A stretch of DNA of 39,040 nucleotides from a virus: positions 1 through 39,040 of IMG/VR virus record IMGVR_UViG_3300033146_006216; one strand, written 5' to 3'. A program made the position numbers and the translations under genes. The notes under the pieces were generated by a model that searched no databases, was not told where the DNA came from, and saw only the letters and a program-made list of their open reading frames with translations. Below, in pieces: positions 22,847 to 31,241 of the stretch (its first letter is position 1; each line of letters opens with the position of its first letter).

Positions 22847-23789
22847 TAGATGTAATTCAACAGCCTTGCAAAAATTGATTGGGAAAATGAGTGCTCCTGA
22901 TAAGGAAAATATTTTAAAAACCACTTCCCATTTTTTGCAATTATTTTTTAAAGCACAGACTTTTGATTTTGCAAAACAAGCAGAAGGACTTTTTGAAGGA
23001 GTGGCAAAAATATGGGAAAGCAGAGATAGGGCGTTGTTAAACTTTTTGGTCCAAAATGAATTAATTGAGCAGATAGAAAATTATGTGTTTGTTAACAAGA
23101 CACAAAACAGTATTGAAAAAACATTAACTCCTGCTGATAAAGAGTTTTTACAACGCATACTTTCAGATTTTCCATACATGGATGAAACTGCAAGGATTGA
23201 ACTGGCAGAGCTTTTTGCAACAGAGGCAATAAACTCTTATGAATCTGCTGCATCTTTTGCATTGCTCCGTCTTGGTGCAGCAGTTGAATTTAGTCTGCAA
23301 AACACATTAATAAGAGATGCCATTATAGATAGGTCTTCTTGGTTGTTTGCTGCTACAAGCAAACAATACGAGGAAGGATTAAATGTTGTAATGGTGCATT
23401 TTTATTTGAAAGGAGAGAATCCTTATACAACTCAATTTTTAGACGAGATTCAAGAGGCAATGGGCTACAAAACAAGAGCCAATGCTGCAAGGTTTTCATT
23501 AACAGAAACAGCAACTGTAACTTCAATTGCACAATTTGATGTCTATGAAAAAAACGGAGTACAAACCAAAACTTGGCAACATCTTGGTATTGGAGAGGTA
23601 AGAGAACCACATGTTGCATTAGATGGGGAAACCATAAACATAAATGCAGCATTTGATGTTAATGGCTATTCTGCCAAATTTCCAAGAGACCCTTCCCTCC
23701 CTATTTCAGAAACAATTAATTGTCATTGTGATTTGGATCCGGGTCTTGAAGGCATTGAACCTGATCAAGCTTTTTGGTCTGGAGAATAG
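22839..23789 (+). CDS. MuF-like minor head protein (SPP1 gp7 / Mu gp30 family)
   Basis: 316 residues. The helical N-terminal part is followed by the conserved block YKTRANAARFSLTETATVTSIAQFDVYEKNGVQTKTW, and the C-terminal INCHCDLDP motif with the Cys-His pair typical of MuF domains. These proteins enter the head with the portal and aid morphogenesis or DNA ejection. No toxin domain is fused at the C-terminus, as sometimes occurs in MuF proteins. Located between portal and protease, as usual. Confidence 0.8.
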   Translation: MCDRCNSTALQKLIGKMSAPDKENILKTTSHFLQLFFKAQTFDFAKQAEGLFEGVAKIWESRDRALLNFLVQNELIEQIENYVFVNKTQNSIEKTLTPADKEFLQRILSDFPYMDETARIELAELFATEAINSYESAASFALLRLGAAVEFSLQNTLIRDAIIDRSSWLFAATSKQYEEGLNVVMVHFYLKGENPYTTQFLDEIQEAMGYKTRANAARFSLTETATVTSIAQFDVYEKNGVQTKTWQHLGIGEVREPHVALDGETININAAFDVNGYSAKFPRDPSLPISETINCHCDLDPGLEGIEPDQAFWSGE

Positions 23790-23822
23790 GAGGAGATATG
23801 AAAAAAACAAATGTAGCAATAA
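23789..23822 (+). repeat. 34-base direct repeat, copy 1 (translation start of protease)
   Basis: Exact match to 24154-24187. It contains GGAGGAG, ATG and the first codons MKKTNVAI. Copy 2 lies where the protease reading frame is interrupted. Confidence 0.95.
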
Positions 23823-24166
23823 GCATAAAAAAAGATAGTTACAACGATGAGTTGGGAATTATTTGGGGTTTTGCTTCTGTTGCTGATGTTATTGATTTGC
23901 AAGATGATGTTATTCCACAGGTAGAGCTTGAAAAGGCTGTTTATGATTTTATGGAGTCCTATTATCAAGGGTCAGCTGAGATTAAAGAAAATCACTCAGA
24001 ATCTGCTAATGCCATTTTAGTTGAAAGTTCTTTGATGTGGATTGGAGGAAAATTAAGGTGGTATGTTGGGGTTAAGTTACTCTCTGAGGATTTAAAGGAG
24101 CTTGCAAGGTCCGGGGAAATTAAAGGGTTTTCTATTGGTGGAAGAGCAAATGCGGAGGAGATATGA
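23798..24166 (+). CDS. Prohead protease N-terminal part (XkdF/S78-like), apparently split
   Basis: 122 residues from ATG 23798 (GGAGGAG site); a frame from 23774 overlaps the previous gene. WGFASVADVIDLQDDVI, the candidate catalytic His in KENHSES, and Ser in KGFSIGGRA match the XkdF-like (S78_2) capsid maturation protease. The frame ends right after SIGGRANA, inside the second copy of the 34-base repeat. The expected C-terminal block of such proteases (LKDLKLDEFSLV ... PANPEA) is found in the next frame, so the gene looks split by the duplication. Activity of the short form is uncertain, since both catalytic candidates are retained. Confidence 0.7.
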   Translation: MKKTNVAISIKKDSYNDELGIIWGFASVADVIDLQDDVIPQVELEKAVYDFMESYYQGSAEIKENHSESANAILVESSLMWIGGKLRWYVGVKLLSEDLKELARSGEIKGFSIGGRANAEEI

Positions 24167-24187
24167 AAAAAACAAATGTAGCAATAA
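24154..24187 (+). repeat. 34-base direct repeat, copy 2 (inside the protease)
   Basis: Identical to 23789-23822. It supplies a new ribosome site and ATG for the downstream frame and a stop for the upstream one. Removing 35 bases here (the repeat plus one A of the following A-run) joins the two protease parts in frame. Confidence 0.95.
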
Positions 24188-25731
24188 AAAAATCTAAAAA
24201 ATTAAAGGATCTGAAATTAGATGAGTTTTCGCTGGTGTTCGGAGACGGGGTGGTCCCGGCAAACCCTGAAGCAACAGCAAATTTTTATAAGTCCAATACA
24301 AAGGAGGAAAGTATGGATAAATTGAAAAACTTAATAAAAGCCTTTTTGGAAAAACAAAATCCAGAAAAAAAGGCAGAAGCTGCGGATGACATCAAAAAAT
24401 TTGTTGAGAGTCAGTCCGATGTGAAAAATGCAGAAGAGTTGGTTAAATCAGTTACAACCTATATTGATGAATATACATCAAAAAATGTAACTACTATTCT
24501 TGATGGTGAGGATGCAATTCCTCCTGTTGCAAAGTCTGCAGAAAACCCTTCTCCTGTGATTGCATCACCTGATTATTCAACCGATGATGTTTCAAAAACA
24601 ATCAAAGATATTAACAAAACGCTCAATGCTCTTGTTCAAAAAGTACAAGACATTGAAAAGGAAGGAGGCAAGTCAACTGTGGAAAAAAATATAATTTTTG
24701 GTGGTGGAAATTCTAATTTAGTTTTTCCAGAATTTACCAAATCTCTTGAGTCTCAATTGGGATTAACTCCCGGTCAAAGATTATCTAAGGCAGCAGTTAC
24801 TTCAGGAAGTTTTACTGTTGGCTTAAGGGGAAAGGAAGCAGATAAATTCTTTGATGATGTGATTAAAGAATCAAATCTTTTATCAAACATTAGAACTATT
24901 AAAATGAATGATAAATCAATGAAGATTGATAAAATCGCACTTGGTGGCAAAGTTTTAAAAGGGGCAACTGAAGGTGCTGATCCTGGTGAAACTGTTTCCG
25001 TGACTCCAACACAAATTTCTTTAAATGCAAAAGAACTGATTGGTGTAATCCAAATTACAGATGATGTCCTGGAAGACAACATTGAAGGGGATCAATTTGC
25101 ACAACATTTACTCCGTATGGTTGTAGATGCAGCTTGGAACGAAATAGAAGAAGCTTTTATTGCAGGAGACACAACAGGTGCTACCGGAGACATTAGAGAT
25201 GAGTTTGATGGCTATTACAAACTTGCAAAAGCAGGCTCTGCACATGTGATTGAGGGAATGGCAGACACTCCTGCAAGAACATGGCCCGGCAGTGAAGGTG
25301 TTAAAGCTGCATCTCTTATCAAAAATCTTCCAACTAAGTATAGAATGAACAAAACCAAATTGGGCTTTATTCAGCATTCTGATATTTATGAGGATTATCT
25401 CAGTATGCTTGGTGGAAGAAACACAGGTCTTGGAGACAACTCCATTACAGGTGCAGTTAATGTCCCTTTAAAGGGAATTAGGAATTTAACATGTCCACTT
25501 CTCCCAATTGATCAAGCTTTCACTTATAGCTCTACTCCTTACACAGATGGAACTTTTGTGATGCTTACAATGTTGCAAAATTTAATCGCAGGATTTTACA
25601 GAGAGTTAAGAATTGAGACTGACAGAATTCCACGCAAAAGGGCAACAGACTATGTTATCACTATGAGACTTGCAAACGCTATTCAGGAAACTGATGCCAT
25701 TGCAATTTATGACCACGCAATTGTTCAATAA
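24163..25731 (+). CDS. Major capsid protein with protease-tail and scaffold-like N-terminus
   Basis: 522 residues. Residues 9-47 (KSKKLKDLKLDEFSLVFGDGVVPANPEATANFYKS) look like the C-terminal end of an S78-type prohead protease, not capsid. A second start, ATG 24313 with AAAGGAGG just upstream, would give a 472-residue capsid precursor. That precursor begins with an acidic helical scaffold-like region (to about residue 180 of the long form), then the HK97-like capsid part (VGLRGKEADKFFDDVIKESNLLSNIRTIKMNDKSMKIDKIAL ... YRMNKTKLGFIQHSDIYEDYLSMLGGR). The mature shell protein probably derives from the shorter product after protease removal of the scaffold region. Confidence 0.8.
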   Translation: MKKTNVAIKKSKKLKDLKLDEFSLVFGDGVVPANPEATANFYKSNTKEESMDKLKNLIKAFLEKQNPEKKAEAADDIKKFVESQSDVKNAEELVKSVTTYIDEYTSKNVTTILDGEDAIPPVAKSAENPSPVIASPDYSTDDVSKTIKDINKTLNALVQKVQDIEKEGGKSTVEKNIIFGGGNSNLVFPEFTKSLESQLGLTPGQRLSKAAVTSGSFTVGLRGKEADKFFDDVIKESNLLSNIRTIKMNDKSMKIDKIALGGKVLKGATEGADPGETVSVTPTQISLNAKELIGVIQITDDVLEDNIEGDQFAQHLLRMVVDAAWNEIEEAFIAGDTTGATGDIRDEFDGYYKLAKAGSAHVIEGMADTPARTWPGSEGVKAASLIKNLPTKYRMNKTKLGFIQHSDIYEDYLSMLGGRNTGLGDNSITGAVNVPLKGIRNLTCPLLPIDQAFTYSSTPYTDGTFVMLTMLQNLIAGFYRELRIETDRIPRKRATDYVITMRLANAIQETDAIAIYDHAIVQ

Positions 25732-25759
25732 CAATTAATTATTTTTTTGGAGGTAAAAA

Positions 25760-25990
25760 ATGAGTGATCAAGTAAAAGAAAAAATAACATTATTTGCAAC
25801 TTTAAAAAGTTTGGGAGGTTCGTACAACGCTGCAGGAGCAAAAGTAGTTGGAGGAAAGGTAGTTGGTATTACTGAAAAACAAAAAAAAGTATTAACCGCT
25901 GCAGATGATTCTCCTGTTAAAACTTTTTCTACAGAAAAAGCCGCAACAGACTATGTTGAAAAATTAAGTAACAAAGGTAAAAAAAAGTAG
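25760..25990 (+). CDS. Small head-region protein
   Basis: 76 residues: MSDQVKEKITLFATLKSLGGSYNAAGAKVVGGKVVGITEKQKKVL, then a Lys-rich tail. A GGAGG site precedes the ATG. Short proteins at this place (after the major capsid) are often head decoration or structural proteins, but no family is recognised. Confidence 0.55.
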   Translation: MSDQVKEKITLFATLKSLGGSYNAAGAKVVGGKVVGITEKQKKVLTAADDSPVKTFSTEKAATDYVEKLSNKGKKK

Positions 25991-25999
25991 AGGTGAAAC

Positions 26000-26578
26000 A
26001 TGGCGGCATTGATAACAGTTGATGAATTAAAAACTTATCTAAAAGTAGAAGACACAACTAAAGATGCATTTTATACAGAAGTGATTAACTCTGTCAGTGC
26101 TGCCATTGATTCTTATCTTCACCGGCAGATTGCTAAAACAGACTTTACAAAAATTTATGATGGAGATGGCTCCGGGAAGTTGGATTTGGGGGTTAGGAAT
26201 ATTATTAATATAACTTCAATTGAAATTGATGGTGTCTTGGTAGATTCTTCATATTATGCTGTCTTTACTGATATAGGAATAATAAAAATGCTTACTGGGG
26301 AGTATAGTACCCGGTTGAGAGCCAGTAGCATGGTTTTCCCTTATGGGATTCAAAATATTAAAGTTATATTTTCTGCAGGGTATGACCCTGTCCCTGACGA
26401 TGTTAAACATGCATGTAAAATGCTATGTTCATATTTTTTGAATCGAAGAGGAAAGGAAGATAAGACCTCTGTAAGTGATACTGCTAATAATACTGCAACT
26501 TCTTTTATTGCAAAAATCCCAGCTGATATAAAGATGCTCCTTAACAGATACAAAAATTTTAAGGTGAATGCCATATGA
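26000..26578 (+). CDS. Head-tail connector (gp6/phage_connect-like)
   Basis: 192 residues. Starts LITVDELKTYLKVEDTTKDAFYTEVINSVSAAIDSYLHRQI, the classic helical opening of HK97 gp6-type connectors, with a beta insertion (INITSIEIDGVLVDSSYYAV) and PDDVKHACKMLCSYFLNRRG. It forms the ring below the portal. Overlaps the next gene by 4 bases. Confidence 0.75.
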   Translation: MAALITVDELKTYLKVEDTTKDAFYTEVINSVSAAIDSYLHRQIAKTDFTKIYDGDGSGKLDLGVRNIINITSIEIDGVLVDSSYYAVFTDIGIIKMLTGEYSTRLRASSMVFPYGIQNIKVIFSAGYDPVPDDVKHACKMLCSYFLNRRGKEDKTSVSDTANNTATSFIAKIPADIKMLLNRYKNFKVNAI

Positions 26579-27048
26579 TTGAAATAGATTTTGCAGGAGA
26601 AAATCAAGCCAATTTGTTTTTTGCTGAGTTAGAGCATCTAGGGGAAAAAATTAAAAAGATTCCCAAAAGAGCCATTGAGAGAATTTCAATTTTATTGCAA
26701 AAAGCAGTAAAACAGAAAATCTCAGACAAAGGGCTTATTAAGACAGGGACATTAAGAAGATCAATTTTTCCTTTTACGGTTCAAGTTGGAGTTAATGATT
26801 ACAATGGCGGTGTTTTTACACATATTAAATACGCTCCTACAATTGAAGGAGGCAGTAAGCCACATGAGATAAGACCAAAAAACAAACAATCTCTTATGTT
26901 CACTTTAAGCAATGGAACGGTGGTTTTTGCTAAAAAAGTAAATCATCCAGGGACAGTGGGGTATCACATTTTTAAAGAAGCTTTAGAGGAAAACTATAAC
27001 ACAATATTTGCAATTATCCGGGAAGAAAGGGATATCTCAATTAAATAG
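26575..27048 (+). CDS. HK97 gp10-like tail completion / morphogenesis protein
   Basis: 157 residues. Helical N-terminus with IPKRAIERISILLQKAVKQKISDKGLIKTGTLRRSI, then HIKYAPTIEGGSKPHEIRPKNKQSLMF, the typical A..vE.GT..H.I.Pk..kaL.F pattern of HK97 gp10/phage head-tail joining proteins. It should act at the head-tail joint. Confidence 0.75.
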   Translation: MIEIDFAGENQANLFFAELEHLGEKIKKIPKRAIERISILLQKAVKQKISDKGLIKTGTLRRSIFPFTVQVGVNDYNGGVFTHIKYAPTIEGGSKPHEIRPKNKQSLMFTLSNGTVVFAKKVNHPGTVGYHIFKEALEENYNTIFAIIREERDISIK

Positions 27049-27057
27049 GGAGGAGAT

Positions 27058-27594
27058 ATGAAAAAATTAATAATTATTTTACTTACAGTTTCTTGTTTCC
27101 AAGTATTTGGAGCAAGCATACAAGCTAAATCTGAGGGGACTGAAATGGATTATAACGCTTTTGAAGATTTGATTTTATCAACATTTCAAACGGAACTAAC
27201 AGGAGACATTAAGACCTTTAGAAAAGGACTTCCTGAAAAAATTATACTTGGAGAATATGAGGCAACGGAGCTACCTGTGCTTATAGTACAGAGTAAGATT
27301 GTTGCAGGACCTTCAGGGATGTCAACTGTTTCTGAAATAGAGCGAATTGAACCAGTGCAATTATTATGTATTTTATCTGGAACAGATAGAGAAGTAGTCA
27401 GGCAATCAGGCAATAATATAATTTCTAAAATTGAAGGTGTTGCAGACAAACATAGAGGTAATACAGGAGCTTTTGGACTTAATAGGTTTGTGTATTCTTT
27501 TGATAATGATGTTGTGCAGATGGTGCAGGATGGTGAAAGGTGGTTTGCTGTCCTACAACCAAGCATGGTTATTAAATGCTATGAGGAAGTATAA
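27058..27594 (+). CDS. Tail terminator-like protein with an unexpected signal-peptide-like start
   Basis: 178 residues. From about residue 30 on (MDYNAFEDLILSTFQTELTGDI ... TELPVLIVQSKIV ... VVRQSGNNIISKIEGVADKHRG) it fits gpU-type tail terminator/minor tail proteins in size and place. The first 24 residues (MKKLIIILLTVSCFQVFGASIQAKS) are signal-peptide-like, which is odd for a virion protein assembled in the cytoplasm. ATG 27145 with GAGGGG upstream would give a normal 150-residue form. The first start uses GGAGGAGATATGAAAAAA, nearly the same start region as the protease and capsid genes. Confidence 0.6.
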   Translation: MKKLIIILLTVSCFQVFGASIQAKSEGTEMDYNAFEDLILSTFQTELTGDIKTFRKGLPEKIILGEYEATELPVLIVQSKIVAGPSGMSTVSEIERIEPVQLLCILSGTDREVVRQSGNNIISKIEGVADKHRGNTGAFGLNRFVYSFDNDVVQMVQDGERWFAVLQPSMVIKCYEEV

Positions 27595-27606
27595 GGGAGG
27601 TTATAA

Positions 27607-28629
27607 ATGAAAACCAATATTACCGGATGGCGTGGTATTTCCAAGTCTGCAGAAACAACACAGGGTTTGGCAGCAACTGTTGACATCTCTCTTGCCTTTG
27701 CAGGTGACCCATTGGACCGTGAACCAGATAAAACTTACAAGAACGATGATGAAGTAACCGGGCAAAGAGTTTCCTCTAAGAGTGAAATAACAAGGTATAA
27801 ACTGGCTGGGTCTCACAAACAAAAAGCAATGCCACAAAATCTTGCTTTTTTTCTTGCAATGGCAATGGGGAGTGTTGTGTCTTCACAACCAGATGCCACA
27901 GGTGCCCCAAACACATGGGAACATTTAATTACTTATTTAAATGACGATACAGGCATCCTATTGCCCACTCGAACAATTCGGGAGAATGATGGAATTTCAG
28001 ACAAGGAATACAAAGGTGTTGCTTGTAAGTCAATTGAAATCAGTGGACAAAAAGGAGAACATGTTGAAATGGTGGCAAATCTTCTTGGTCTTGGAAATGA
28101 AACGATTGAAGCAAGCGGGACATACACAAAACCTTCTACAGTACTTGAAAGTTATCTGAATTATTCAGATGTGAATTTGAGAAAAGGAGGGACTTGGGAT
28201 CCTGTAGCAAAAACAATTACAGGTGGAACTGCCCTCGAAGCTAAATTAAAAAATTTCAAATTTAATTTTGATAATGGAGCAACTCCTGAATTTGCTTTTG
28301 GGGACAATTCTAAAGCAGCGACTGAAATAAGAGCAAAAGGAAGGCTTACAACCAAACTTGAAGCTGAATTTGAAATTGATGATGAAAGCCATAAGACTGA
28401 CTTAGAAGCAGGAACTGAATTTGCATTAATTATTCCAATCGTTGGAACGACAATCGAAGGAACTTACAATTACACTGTTGAATTCTTGTTTCCACGCTGT
28501 AAATATGCTGCAGCTAAAAAAGGAACAGATGATGGAATGATGAAAGTAGGATCTGAAATTGAATTACTTGCATCACCTGATAATGCAGTTTATGTAAGGA
28601 TTATTAACAAAATAGCACAAATCTTATAG
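27607..28629 (+). CDS. Tail tube protein
   Basis: 340 residues, beta-rich, with EYKGVACKSIEISGQKGEHVEMVANLLGLG in the middle and TTIEGTYNYTVEFLFPRCKY near the C-terminus, a pattern of siphovirus tail tube proteins. Long compared with lambda V (246), so an extra surface domain is likely. Located directly before the frameshifting chaperone genes, as in lambda-like tails. AGGGAGG precedes the ATG. Confidence 0.75.
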   Translation: MKTNITGWRGISKSAETTQGLAATVDISLAFAGDPLDREPDKTYKNDDEVTGQRVSSKSEITRYKLAGSHKQKAMPQNLAFFLAMAMGSVVSSQPDATGAPNTWEHLITYLNDDTGILLPTRTIRENDGISDKEYKGVACKSIEISGQKGEHVEMVANLLGLGNETIEASGTYTKPSTVLESYLNYSDVNLRKGGTWDPVAKTITGGTALEAKLKNFKFNFDNGATPEFAFGDNSKAATEIRAKGRLTTKLEAEFEIDDESHKTDLEAGTEFALIIPIVGTTIEGTYNYTVEFLFPRCKYAAAKKGTDDGMMKVGSEIELLASPDNAVYVRIINKIAQIL

Positions 28630-28638
28630 GAGGGACAT

Positions 28639-28983
28639 GTGGCTGTACAACTAACTAAAAGCATAAAATTTACAATAGATGTTGGAGATGAAACTGTAAC
28701 TTTAATTTGCAAGCAACCAACAGCAATTGAGCAACAAAAGTTTTTAAAAGCAAGGTTTGATACAAAAAAAAGAGGCAAACTTAAAGACAAATCAATTGAA
28801 GCGGCTATTGAATTTGCTGATCTGATTTTGCTAGATGTTGAAAATGTGGAATATGAAGGAACAGGCGGTAAAATGTTGCCTTTGACAAATAAGGTTGAGG
28901 GATGGAAAGATTTGTTGCCACCCAATTGGAAAGTATCTTTAGCAGGAAGGTTTTCAGAACCGGAAATTGAATTGGGAAACTAA
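28639..28983 (+). CDS. Tail assembly chaperone, lambda G analogue
   Basis: 114 residues from GTG 28639 with AGGAGGG upstream. Small, with KSIKFTIDVGDETVTLICKQPTAIEQQKFLKARF and a helical centre, like tail assembly chaperones that coat the tape measure protein. The last codons carry the slippery heptamer GGGAAAC right before the stop, which allows a longer GT-type fusion. No such protein remains in the finished tail in known phages. Confidence 0.75.
   Translation: MAVQLTKSIKFTIDVGDETVTLICKQPTAIEQQKFLKARFDTKKRGKLKDKSIEAAIEFADLILLDVENVEYEGTGGKMLPLTNKVEGWKDLLPPNWKVSLAGRFSEPEIELGN
28974..28980 (+). promoter_or_regulatory. -1 ribosomal frameshift site GGGAAAC
   Basis: In the zero frame it reads TTG GGA AAC TAA. 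The X XXY YYZ form allows both tRNAs to slip back to GGG AAA, after which the downstream frame is read as CTA ATT TCG. Lambda uses GGGAAAG at the same place in its G/T genes. The immediate stop codon after the heptamer would promote pausing. Confidence 0.85.
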
Positions 28984-29285
28984 TTTCGGAGTTCTTGGAG
29001 TCAGAGGATTACGCTTATATTGATAAGTGTAATTCCTGTACTGCAGTCAATGATGTAGAAGACCCTGTTGCAACTTGTGCTCGTTGTAAAACTACACTTG
29101 TACTTGAAAAATATAATGATGTTTTTCTTGAGTATGTTTCAACTTTAATGGAAATAAGAGATTTAAGGAACTCCGGATTTGATATTAAACAATTAGGTCT
29201 TTCTTTAGAGGATTGGAAAACATTGGTCATAATAGACCGATTTTATGAAATAAAAAAAATAAGCTTAAGCGGTTTGGGAGGTTAA
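28980..29285 (+). CDS. Frameshift extension of the tail chaperone (T-like part)
   Basis: The frame is open from 28971 to the stop at 29283-29285 and lacks a convincing start of its own: the only early candidate is TTG 28995 with GGAG three bases away. After the slip the fusion would be about 215 residues: 114 from the first gene and 101 from here, beginning LISEFLESEDYAYIDKC. It contains a four-Cys zinc-ribbon-like motif (CNSC ... CARC), then helices. In lambda the T extension binds the tail tube protein; the same is expected here. Confidence 0.8.
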   Translation, partial: LISEFLESEDYAYIDKCNSCTAVNDVEDPVATCARCKTTLVLEKYNDVFLEYVSTLMEIRDLRNSGFDIKQLGLSLEDWKTLVIIDRFYEIKKISLSGLGG

Positions 29286-29287
29286 AA

Positions 29288-31240
29288 ATGGCTGTAAATG
29301 CTTCTGCAATGGACAGGACAGTTACTGCAACTGTTAGAGGAAAATTTAAAGATGATTACAGTAGGGGCTTATCTCAATTCAGAAGTGCCACAACAAAAGC
29401 TTTTGCATCAATAAAAAATGCTGCCAAAATTGCAACAATTGCCTTTACAGCAATTGGAGCAGGAATTGTGGCTATTTCTGCAAAGGCTATAGGGTCTTAT
29501 AGAATACAAGAAGATGCGGAAACAAGGATGAGAGCAGCATTGATACAAACAGGGGAATACACAAAAAGCTTGTATGAAAGATATTTAAAATTGGCATCCG
29601 GACTACAGGCTTATACTGCTGTTGGAGATGAAGTTATTTTAAAAGCACAGGATACATTAATTCGCTTTGGCGGTGTTTCAGAAAAATATATGAAAAAAGC
29701 TTTATTGGTGACTTTAGATTATGCAAAATCCATAGGCAAATCAGTACCTTCTGCTGCATTGGACATGGCAAAAGCTTTCTCTGGGAATCTAACTATGTTA
29801 CAGCGATACGGTATTTATGTGGATAAAGCAAAATATCAAACACAGGGTTTGGTTGCAGTTTTAGATGCAGTTACCAAAAAAACCGGTGGTGCTGCACACG
29901 CTTTTGCGGTTTCCTTTTCAGGCAAGATTCAAGCAGTATCAGACCTTTGGGGAGATATGTGGGACGAAGTGGGGAGAACTCTTGCCAAGGCACCTGCAAT
30001 TAATATGTTTATAGATAAGCTTAAAACTCAAATAATTAATTTAACTAATGCTGTCATTAAAAGCAAAGATACAATTGCAAATGGTTTTTTGACTATTGCA
30101 GATACAGCTATTTCACTTGGAAAAGGGATTGTTACTTTTGGGGAGTATGTGATGAAGGCAATCCAAGGGTGGACTCTGATGATAAACCAATTTCAAAAGG
30201 CATTTAGTAAGTTGAAAATTATTGATTTGGAACATCGTTTAACAAAAGCCAAAGAAGCTTATGCAAAAAATGTAGAAAATAATGCATTTAAAACACTTGA
30301 GCAACTTGAGCAACATCAACTTTTTATAGAAAAATTAGAGACAAAACTTGAAACTGCCAAAAACTCTTCAATAGCTTTATATAAAGAACAACAACGAATT
30401 TTAGATAGTATAAAAAATACAGATAAAGGTGCTGAGACCCTTCAAAAACAGCTTGATAAAGTAAGAGAAGCATTGGCAAACTCAAAACAAAACGCTTCAG
30501 GAATGGCAGAAAGTTTAGAAAATGCTGCTGTTGCAGCAGCAAGAATAAATGCTGCAAATATTTCTCCTGTGCAAACTGCCGATAGAGGTTATTCAGATTT
30601 TGCAAATCAAACACCAGGACCAGTCCAAACAACTTCCCAAGCTCCAACCATGCCTGATTCTTATATAAAGGCTCTTGGGGAACAAGCTGATATGGTAAGT
30701 AATATATACCGTGGAATGGCAGATGCAGTTGGTGGCGCTTTGTATGACATGTTGGCAAGTCATGAAGGGGGTTTTAAGGGGATCATAGGTTCCTTAGCCT
30801 CTGCAGTTTCTCAAATGGCAAGATATATTGTACAAGATGCCGGATTAAAGGCACTTTATTCTTGGGCAGAGTATGCTTTATTTGGAGGAGAAAGATATAA
30901 AGATGCTGCAATAAAGTATTCCATGCTTGCAGGAATGGCACTTGTTTCCGCACCGGCTCTTGGTGCATTGGATTCTGCATATAATCAGCCATCTGCCTCT
31001 TCCTCTTATTCTTCCTCATATAGTGAGAATTCAACTTATAAAACACCTATTACAAATTATGCTTCTGATATTGAAAGCAGGAAACAAGAACAGGTGAATA
31101 TTGTGACTATTGTAGTTCAAGACCCTAATCAAACTGGTAAATATTTGCAGAAATATCCAGGTGCAGTGATGAATATTGTGCAGGGAGATATTACTAAGGG
31201 TAGAGAATCAATTATAAAAAAAGGCTTAAGGAGAACGTAA
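29288..31240 (+). CDS. Tape measure protein
   Basis: 650 residues. N-terminal part with AIKNAAKIATIAF-type amphipathic region and a hydrophobic segment (about 52-70, IATIAFTAIGAGIVAISA), a coiled coil around 310-410, and a hydrophobic C-terminal region with Gly/Ser-rich stretch (SSSYSSSYSENS). The motif GVSEKYMKKALLVTLDYAKSIGKSVPSAALDMAKAFSG is typical of tape measure proteins. It sets tail length and takes part in DNA ejection. At 650 residues it would predict a short siphovirus tail, of the order of 100 nm by the usual 1.5 Å per residue rule. Confidence 0.85.
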   Translation: MAVNASAMDRTVTATVRGKFKDDYSRGLSQFRSATTKAFASIKNAAKIATIAFTAIGAGIVAISAKAIGSYRIQEDAETRMRAALIQTGEYTKSLYERYLKLASGLQAYTAVGDEVILKAQDTLIRFGGVSEKYMKKALLVTLDYAKSIGKSVPSAALDMAKAFSGNLTMLQRYGIYVDKAKYQTQGLVAVLDAVTKKTGGAAHAFAVSFSGKIQAVSDLWGDMWDEVGRTLAKAPAINMFIDKLKTQIINLTNAVIKSKDTIANGFLTIADTAISLGKGIVTFGEYVMKAIQGWTLMINQFQKAFSKLKIIDLEHRLTKAKEAYAKNVENNAFKTLEQLEQHQLFIEKLETKLETAKNSSIALYKEQQRILDSIKNTDKGAETLQKQLDKVREALANSKQNASGMAESLENAAVAAARINAANISPVQTADRGYSDFANQTPGPVQTTSQAPTMPDSYIKALGEQADMVSNIYRGMADAVGGALYDMLASHEGGFKGIIGSLASAVSQMARYIVQDAGLKALYSWAEYALFGGERYKDAAIKYSMLAGMALVSAPALGALDSAYNQPSASSSYSSSYSENSTYKTPITNYASDIESRKQEQVNIVTIVVQDPNQTGKYLQKYPGAVMNIVQGDITKGRESIIKKGLRRT

Positions 31241-31241
31241 A

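Noticed and set aside
30324-31046. Minus-strand frames opposite the tape measure gene
   Set aside because: Low-complexity Leu/Gln-rich products typical of antisense shadows; no start signals.
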